From: CAYJFK01 sp964369475
GTDB taxonomy: Bacteria > Bacillota > Clostridia > Oscillospirales > Feifaniaceae
Length of the DNA: 28,148 nt
Direction: 5' to 3'
Assembly (NCBI GenBank): GCA_964369475.1
Contig: CAYJFK010000027.1
Span: 1-28,148, forward strand
Numbering within the stretch: position 1 is the stretch's first letter; each line of letters starts with the position of its first letter. Both the position numbers and the translations under genes were made by a program. Positions 22,865 through 28,148 of this stretch are shown here, one piece after another. The notes beneath the pieces were generated by a model, which had not been told where the DNA came from, made no database searches, and saw only the letters and a list, made by a program, of their open reading frames with translations.

Positions 22865-23025
22865 CAGCTTGGAGAAAAACCCTAAGTCAAGCCCCTTCGG
22901 AAGGAGGGGGAGCGGCGAGGGGGCACCATCAGGGTGCCCTCTGGCGTTAAATTCCCGCCCCGAGGGCGTTAAAATCAGCTTTAGCTGATTTCTCAGCTTG
23001 GAGAAAACACTTTTTCTCCAAGCTG
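22865..23025 (+). mobile_element. 161-bp structured repeat element, copy C (MITE-like)
   Basis: The full, best-preserved copy. Perfect 15-bp terminal inverted repeats (CAGCTTGGAGAAAAA and TTTTTCTCCAAGCTG). A second internal CAGCTTGGAG makes the right end a hairpin (22994-23025). Internal palindromes include GGCACC/GGGTGCC, GCCCCGAGGGC and AATCAGCT/AGCTGATT, so as RNA nearly the whole unit would fold. No transposase. It separates spoVT from the DUF454 gene, seven bases after that gene's stop. Confidence 0.87.
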
Positions 23026-23032
23026 CTTTTTA

Positions 23033-23413
23033 TTATTGCCGAGCCTGATCGGTATATGTCGTTTTAACAAAAAACACAAAGCCAATAACATGAGCAAGCC
23101 AAACCGCTCCGATTATTGCAAAACCAAAGGGCACTTCACGCATCATGTATGCGGCAAAGCCGAGCAAGAGTGTTACTATCGTTAGCATTCGTGCCTTGGT
23201 CTTTATGCTCATGCCCTCGCCTTTTGCGAAACTTTCGAGGTTGTCCGTGTATATTTTTGTTCCCTTAAACCACCTGTCGAGACGCTGCGAGCTTCGTGCA
23301 AAACAAAAGGCAGAGCTAAGCAAGAAGGGGGTAGAAGGCATAATGGGGAGTGCAAGCCCGACACATCCAATGACGAGCGTTAACAAGCCGACCGCAAGAT
23401 ACACTATTCGCAT
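23033..23413 (-). CDS. DUF454 (YbaN-like) inner-membrane protein
   Basis: A 126-residue membrane protein of the DUF454 family, recognised from GLLTLVIGCVGLALPIMPSTPFLLSSAFCFARSSQRLDRWF; the family signature is LP-(I/L)-(M/L)-P-(S/T)-TPF followed by CFARSS. Three to four hydrophobic segments. Function unknown in general. ATG 23413 is chosen because AAAGGAGG lies four bases upstream; the frame is open to 23431, but that stretch contains the ribosome site. Last gene of the four-gene operon, 36 bases after the DUF4956 gene. Confidence 0.9.
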   Translation of the reverse strand: MRIVYLAVGLLTLVIGCVGLALPIMPSTPFLLSSAFCFARSSQRLDRWFKGTKIYTDNLESFAKGEGMSIKTKARMLTIVTLLLGFAAYMMREVPFGFAIIGAVWLAHVIGFVFFVKTTYTDQARQ

Positions 23414-23449
23414 AAAACCTCCTTTGCGCAATGCTTAACATTTTTCTCG

Positions 23450-24124
23450 TTACGAAACAAAATCGCCTTGGTGGGATATCAGCGTTGCATCCCTCACACC
23501 GCTAATTTGCATAAATCCTTCGACCATATCGGCCTCGTTCTCTTTTAGCCGCACTTCATATGTCACCTCTATAAAGTCAGCCCCTGCCGTTTTGCTCTTT
23601 AGTTTTCCATTCTTTAGCTTGCTTTTAATGAGCGCCTTAACCTCGTCACTTGCGCCCTCTTTGTAGTGCAGTATTAAAAGGTATGGCATGGCAGAGCGCA
23701 CTTTAAAGATGCTTACAAGCACCATAATAAGGCCTATTACCGCCGCTGCTATCACAGCGACATCAAAAAACTGTGCACCGAGTGCAAGCCCTTCGCCGAC
23801 AGCCCAGAACATGAAGGTCGTGTCCATCGGGTCTTTTACCGCCGTTCTGAAACGGATTATCGACAGTGCACCGACCATACCAAGGCTCATTGTTAGGTTG
23901 TTGCCTATAACGAGGAGCACCATTGTTGTAACAAGGGTTAGCATTATAAGGCTTTGGTTAAATGTGCGTGAATATAGCACACCGCCGAAGGTGCTCTTGT
24001 AGACAAAGTAGATAAAGAGGCCTATTAAAAAGGCGGCGCCGAGCGTTATTATTACCTGCATGGGCGATATTGGCGAATTGAATAGATCGGTTAAATTAAA
24101 AGCTGTGGCTATGGGATCTAACAT
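23450..24124 (-). CDS. DUF4956 membrane protein
   Basis: A 224-residue protein with four membrane segments (about 22-45, 58-80, 103-120, 123-140) and a cytoplasmic C-terminal domain (about 145-224) with an alternating beta/alpha pattern. The segment SLGMVGALSIIRFRTAVKDPMDTTFMFWAVGEGLALGA is the hallmark of DUF4956. The family's function is not known to me, but it is often found next to VTC-domain and CotH genes, as here. It follows the VTC gene by 27 bases with an AGGAGG-type site (TAGGAGGAAAG). A role as channel or partner for the VTC product is inference from context. Confidence 0.92.
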   Translation of the reverse strand: MLDPIATAFNLTDLFNSPISPMQVIITLGAAFLIGLFIYFVYKSTFGGVLYSRTFNQSLIMLTLVTTMVLLVIGNNLTMSLGMVGALSIIRFRTAVKDPMDTTFMFWAVGEGLALGAQFFDVAVIAAAVIGLIMVLVSIFKVRSAMPYLLILHYKEGASDEVKALIKSKLKNGKLKSKTAGADFIEVTYEVRLKENEADMVEGFMQISGVRDATLISHQGDFVS

Positions 24125-24151
24125 GTTGCTTTCCTCCTAAAATTAGCTCTA

Positions 24152-24838
24152 TTAAAACTGAAATTTTCTTGCGAGCAGATATTTGCTTATTGCGCTCCTG
24201 TCCGAGATTTGCGGCTGGATTAGCGAGCGGATATGACTTGGCAGATAGCGGTTAAATTTTACTTCAAGCACCATGCCGTAGTCCTCTATAACGGGGATCA
24301 TCGGGACATCTTTGTTAAAAATGTCGGTGCGGCGCATACCGCTCTTTACCCCCATATCGAATGTTATGCGCACATCTTCCAGATCGAAAATATAAGGCTC
24401 TCTTATGTAGTCGACCAAGACGCACGGTTTTAAGTTTTTGGTGCGAAATGCCGCATAAAAGGTAAGCGCTTCGCCGCCCATGTCAAAGAGTGGCGACACA
24501 TCGCCCGACAGCAGCCTGTCGCAGTCGGCTCTCGTCAAGTTAATCGAGGTCTTTTGTATATATGGCCCTTCCTTGTGCTTGCGTTCGAGCTTTATTGTCT
24601 CGTCCGATATATCATATATCCTAATGCGGTACTTGTCTCGCACCTCGTTGCCCGACAGCTTGTCGGTAACGGCGCTCTTTTCGTAGTCGTCGAAATATAA
24701 ACTTCGCACATGGTAGCGGCCGTCCTCTTTCTTTGCGGCAAAGGGGTCTCGCTTCATGGTGGCGGCAAGCCTACGGGAGAGTATTTCGTATTCGGTGCGG
24801 CTGATGTAGTATTTTAGCTCGTGGCGGTACTCCTTCAT
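24152..24838 (-). CDS. VTC-domain protein, polyphosphate polymerase-like
   Basis: A 228-residue stand-alone VTC domain, the triphosphate-tunnel fold that in yeast Vtc4 makes polyphosphate from ATP. Tunnel residues are visible: RHELKY at the start, YRIRIY, KLERKHKEG and LEVKFNRYLP, giving the expected alternating Arg/Lys and Glu pattern. There is no SPX domain or membrane segment, so it is soluble or held at the membrane by the DUF4956 partner. Its ATG overlaps the CotH stop codon (ATGA), implying coupled translation. The substrate is not proven by sequence. Confidence 0.9.
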   Translation of the reverse strand: MKEYRHELKYYISRTEYEILSRRLAATMKRDPFAAKKEDGRYHVRSLYFDDYEKSAVTDKLSGNEVRDKYRIRIYDISDETIKLERKHKEGPYIQKTSINLTRADCDRLLSGDVSPLFDMGGEALTFYAAFRTKNLKPCVLVDYIREPYIFDLEDVRITFDMGVKSGMRRTDIFNKDVPMIPVIEDYGMVLEVKFNRYLPSHIRSLIQPQISDRSAISKYLLARKFQF

Positions 24839-27831
24839 CCGAATACCTCCTGCATATAGTCGTCGGACAGCCTAAAATAGTTTTGGATATGCCTTTTCAC
24901 AATGTCAGGGCGCTTGTCCGTAAAGTTTCGAACCATGTCGACATGGCTGTAAAATACGCTCGGGCGTGAGATAACCTCTGCCCTTTGGTATGTTCCCATA
25001 AATGTATTGTCGTTAAAAAATGCCCTTTCCCTCTCGATTTCGGGCTCGACATAGCCTGCGAGCTCGTCTATAAGGGGGTGCACATTTTCGGGGGCAAATA
25101 CGGTATTCATGAGCTCGGCAAAACGGTGGAGGAACTCCTCTTTCCACCCCTCGTTTTGAAGAAGGGAGTTAAAGAGTGTCGAACATGGCTGATCTTCCCA
25201 CATGCGTGCCGTTAGCGTGTTGTGGGTTGTGTTAAAAAATCCGTAGCAAAAGTCGTAGTAGATCCACTTCCATTTGCCGTCCTCGTCTTGGTACTGCTGG
25301 ATGTTCCAATAGTCGGAATTTGCAACATATATCTCGCAGATAATGTAGTCCATAAAGCTGTACACATCGACCATCTCGGTTAGGGTGTCGTAGTTTTCCT
25401 GCTTTGACATGTCTTGCGAGTTTAGAAAGTTCATAACGTCACGCCATGCGTCCGACGAGCCGTAGTTTACGTCTCTAATCGATTTAATTAGGTTGACATT
25501 TTCCGAAGTCTCCATCCCCTCGTGCTGTGCCACAAAAAAGCGGTTTCGCTTTTCCTTTAGGTAGTATACCCCCCAGTATTCGCCGTTGAGGTAGAGCACA
25601 TATGGCTCGTAGGCTTGGTATAAAAAGCGCACGTCGGAGTCGTAGAGAAGTCCTGCCGCAAGCTCGTCTCTAATCTTAGATCGTGCTTGATCTTGGCCGC
25701 CTGCCCTTAGAACAAGGGAATGATATTCGGTAAAATCCCTCTCCTCGAAGAAGGAGTATTCCATAACGTCACTGCCGTACTCGTTTGATGCAGACAGGTT
25801 AAAGCCCTTTTGTGCGCTAAGGCGGCCAAATCCGCCGCCAATTCGCATGTTGATATTTTGAGAAAAGACCTCGCTGCCATCGTCACCAAAGATGGCAAGA
25901 TTACCGCCTCGCTCCCAGTTTTCTTGGTCGGCCTCGCTCGTCTTACCCTGATAGAAGTTTGCCGAGGTCAGCACCTGACCGAGTGGGAGCGACTGTGCTC
26001 CCGTGTAGCTGTCTCCAAAGGCATATATACCGGTCGCACCGTCCCACAGGTTTTCGGGGTCGGTAACTAAGGTTGCAACTTTCAATTCGTGATTAACTCC
26101 GTCTGACCTAAACAAAAAAGTGCCCGAGTTAGAATGTCCGACAGAGTAACCCTCTTTTGCGCTTATCGCCCGAACTACCGTGTTTTGCGAAATGGAGATC
26201 GGGGTCGTGTATATGGGCGAATTTGCCGTCGGGGTCGTTGCGTCGAGGGTGTAATGTATTGTCTCGCCCTCTTTGGCGGTAAGCTCGACCGACATAGGCC
26301 CATCGTAAATTCCCGGCACTGTGACAAATGTCGGGGTAGTTGTAATCCCCGACATGCCGCCAATATTCTCACTGCCCGGTGTTGACTGCTCGTAGTAGTA
26401 AAGGCTTGTCCCACTGCGACCAAGACTCATATCTGCCTTAGTTTTCGGGACAGAGAGCTTGTCGAGCATCTCGCCATCCCTATCGAACAAAAAAACCGAT
26501 TCACCACTCGAGCTTAAATTAAAATTTGTTGCATTTGGCTTTGAATTCTCCTCGAGATCTGCACGACAGGTTACGAGCAGATACTCCCCCCCATTTATCA
26601 CAGAGCCCTCGGGAAATCGCCAAAGGGCAGGATTGTTCCTCTTGTCCGACAGTCCATAGCCAGAAATGTCGACAGGCTCTGCCGAGGAGTTGTAAAGCTC
26701 TATCCAGTCGGGCGTAATGTCGCCACGCTCTGTGTAAGAGCCTTTATTCAAGGTCATGACCTCGCTTATATAAATGTCGCTCTTGGGCTTTGGGTGCAAG
26801 CTCGAAAGTGCCCCCAAATCGGTCTCGCCATTAGCATAACCCGGAGTCGGTTGCATGTCGGCGGTAAATTCGCCGATACCGTCTACCTCTCGTGAATATG
26901 CCTCGTCCGAGCCGAGGGTCGGAAAGGTCACTTCATCTATAATAATTCCACCTGTGCCCGAAAAACCAACGCTCTCGCCATATGCTTTAAGCCCAAAAGG
27001 TGCGTGAAGCAACCCATCTATCAGCCCGTCTTGACCTGTGCAGTAGACAAGCAGATAAGAATTTGCCCCAATAATTGTTCCCTCGGGGAATGTCCACTTT
27101 TTTGCCTGCGACAGGTTGTCTGTAAGCCCAAATCCCGATATATCTATGTCGCTCTCTGTCGTGTTGTATAGCTCGATATAGTCGTGATACCCTCCGTCGG
27201 ACAGGGAAATCGTGCTGTCGTTAGATGCCATAAGCTCGTTTATACGAATGCCATTGTCTACGACCTCTAACTTCATGCTCTCCTTATATTGATTAGCGCC
27301 CTCCTCGGTGTTGGCAAAACCGGGCGATGGGCTTAAACTTGTCTCCCAGTTTGCAAAGTCCTTCCTTATAAAGGTCGCCCCCGAATCGATTGCCGGAATT
27401 GTAAGGGAGTCGACCGGACTGCCTGTCGAGTTGGAGAGCACGAGTTCTTCGTTTGCCGAAATTTTAAAGGAGGCATGGAGCGGCCCTTTTTCGGAATCGC
27501 CCGACAAAAAGACCACCAAATATCCGCCTGCCTCTATATATGTGCCGCTCGGGAATACCCACTTAGCCGCCACAAGCATATCATCGGTAAGCCCAAAGCC
27601 TGATATATTGGCGTCGTTGTGCCCCGGATTATAAAGCTCTATCCAGTCGGGATAGTCCCCATGCTCGTCGGGGACAGAGCTATTGTTAGAGGCCATAACC
27701 TCGTTTATTCTAACGCTACTCGAGCTTAGCGAAACCGTAACGCTGTCGTCGTATATCATAAAAACGAAAATAAGCCCTGCAAGGCAGAGTGCTATCATAA
27801 TTATTAATAATTTAGATCTATCCTGATGCAA
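24835..27831 (-). CDS. Membrane-anchored CotH-family kinase-like protein with three lamin-tail domains
   Basis: A surface protein of 998 residues. One N-terminal membrane segment (about 8-27, LLIIMIALCLAGLIFVFMI) is followed by three lamin-tail-like (LTD) domains (about 41-160, 195-315, 350-465), each opening with INE-MASN or similar and containing DWIELYN. A chitobiase-type beta domain (about 500-575, IHYTLDATTPT) precedes the CotH domain (about 583-960). CotH family members are atypical protein kinases first known from spore coats. The family's GEYWGVYYLKEK and RSKIRDELA segments are present; the usual WDxD motif reads YYDFC (860-862). TTG 27831 is chosen because AAAGGGAG lies seven bases before it; the frame is open to 27939. 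First gene of the operon with VTC, DUF4956 and DUF454. Confidence 0.9.
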   Translation of the reverse strand: MHQDRSKLLIIMIALCLAGLIFVFMIYDDSVTVSLSSSSVRINEVMASNNSSVPDEHGDYPDWIELYNPGHNDANISGFGLTDDMLVAAKWVFPSGTYIEAGGYLVVFLSGDSEKGPLHASFKISANEELVLSNSTGSPVDSLTIPAIDSGATFIRKDFANWETSLSPSPGFANTEEGANQYKESMKLEVVDNGIRINELMASNDSTISLSDGGYHDYIELYNTTESDIDISGFGLTDNLSQAKKWTFPEGTIIGANSYLLVYCTGQDGLIDGLLHAPFGLKAYGESVGFSGTGGIIIDEVTFPTLGSDEAYSREVDGIGEFTADMQPTPGYANGETDLGALSSLHPKPKSDIYISEVMTLNKGSYTERGDITPDWIELYNSSAEPVDISGYGLSDKRNNPALWRFPEGSVINGGEYLLVTCRADLEENSKPNATNFNLSSSGESVFLFDRDGEMLDKLSVPKTKADMSLGRSGTSLYYYEQSTPGSENIGGMSGITTTPTFVTVPGIYDGPMSVELTAKEGETIHYTLDATTPTANSPIYTTPISISQNTVVRAISAKEGYSVGHSNSGTFLFRSDGVNHELKVATLVTDPENLWDGATGIYAFGDSYTGAQSLPLGQVLTSANFYQGKTSEADQENWERGGNLAIFGDDGSEVFSQNINMRIGGGFGRLSAQKGFNLSASNEYGSDVMEYSFFEERDFTEYHSLVLRAGGQDQARSKIRDELAAGLLYDSDVRFLYQAYEPYVLYLNGEYWGVYYLKEKRNRFFVAQHEGMETSENVNLIKSIRDVNYGSSDAWRDVMNFLNSQDMSKQENYDTLTEMVDVYSFMDYIICEIYVANSDYWNIQQYQDEDGKWKWIYYDFCYGFFNTTHNTLTARMWEDQPCSTLFNSLLQNEGWKEEFLHRFAELMNTVFAPENVHPLIDELAGYVEPEIERERAFFNDNTFMGTYQRAEVISRPSVFYSHVDMVRNFTDKRPDIVKRHIQNYFRLSDDYMQEVFG

Positions 27832-27889
27832 AAATTCGCTCCCTTTCAGATATGGCATTGTCGATATAAATCGAATATTGCTACATTTA

Positions 27890-27919
27890 AGTATACCACA
27901 TAACAAAACAGTATGCCAA
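27890..27919 (-). promoter_or_regulatory. Promoter of the CotH-VTC-DUF4956-DUF454 operon
   Basis: On the minus strand, TTGGCA (27919-27914), 18 bases, TATACT (27895-27890), about 60 bases before the chosen TTG start. Confidence 0.65.
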
Positions 27920-27939
27920 GGGCTAATGTCAAAAATCAC

Positions 27940-28119
27940 AATGATTTTTTTCCACTAAAGCATTAAAACCAAGAGAGAAAGCCATGTATTGTAAGAGAAA
28001 ATACCAACAATTACCTTTGCCATATCAACATAATCTAAGGCTTTGATTATATCTATCACACAATAAACGAGAATAGAGCATCTTTCCGCCTAACGGCGGC
28101 TGTCGGGGGACACAAATGG
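27940..28119. other. Intergenic stretch without recognised features
   Basis: AT-rich sequence upstream of the CotH operon promoter. The only structure noted is a short CCGCC/GGCGG hairpin near 28089-28101. No ORF of note. Confidence 0.5.
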
Positions 28120-28142
28120 GGGGGGGGGGGCCCCCCCCCCCC
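28120..28142. other. Assembly scar at the right edge
   Basis: Eleven G's followed by twelve C's, the same kind of homopolymer pair as at 18458-18533. Probably a scaffold joint; the last six bases may belong elsewhere. Confidence 0.85.
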
Positions 28143-28148
28143 AATGTA

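Noticed and set aside
1..28148. CRISPR array, prophage or toxin-antitoxin module
   Set aside because: No regularly spaced direct repeats with spacers, no phage structural or integrase genes, and no convincing toxin-antitoxin pair were seen.

Overview
The window looks like chromosomal DNA of an anaerobic, spore-forming member of the Bacillota (class Clostridia). The pointers are a spoVT gene with a sigma-G-like promoter, strong AGGAGG-type ribosome sites with several TTG starts, SLH and dockerin surface proteins, a CotH-family kinase-like protein and a T-box leader in front of thrS. Runs of G and C next to ten Ns, and again at the right edge, mark assembly scars. The sequence is therefore probably a draft or metagenome assembly.

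Layout. 1-2430: the truncated end of a structured repeat, a response regulator-GGDEF protein, and tRNA-Leu(UAA) with a near-consensus promoter and a very long terminator hairpin. 2455-9933: a histidine kinase/OmpR-type regulator pair on the minus strand, diverging from a 1657-residue SLH-anchored surface protein. 10139-12129: a small unknown protein, a pentapeptide-repeat protein and a Prx6-like peroxiredoxin with archaeal-type C-terminal cysteines. 12245-16167: a DUF4230-like membrane-anchored protein diverging from a secreted GLUG/Ig-like/dockerin protein. 16240-18429: T-box leader and thrS. 18458-18543: assembly gap, followed by a GH31 glycosidase fragment. 19016-20459: an ECF sigma factor overlapping a membrane anti-sigma-like protein that ends in a degenerate LytM/M23 domain. 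20675-21705: two tandem paralogous small membrane proteins, the first frameshifted in a poly-A tract. 21740-23025: two full copies of a 161-bp element with terminal inverted repeats flank spoVT. 23033-27831: a tight minus-strand operon of CotH-LTD protein, VTC-domain polymerase, DUF4956 membrane protein and DUF454 membrane protein.

How the genes may work together. Much of the window concerns the cell surface and sensing: SLH protein beside a two-component system, dockerin protein, sigma/anti-sigma with a wall-binding-like domain, and the CotH/VTC operon. The two most interesting items are (i) the CotH-VTC-DUF4956-DUF454 operon, which could form a membrane system linking polyphosphate synthesis to phosphorylation at the cell surface, and (ii) the 161-bp element, all three copies of which abut perfect palindromes exactly; one copy lies between two identical 24-bp palindromic direct repeats. 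Function calls rest on recognition of protein motifs by eye; no database search was run.
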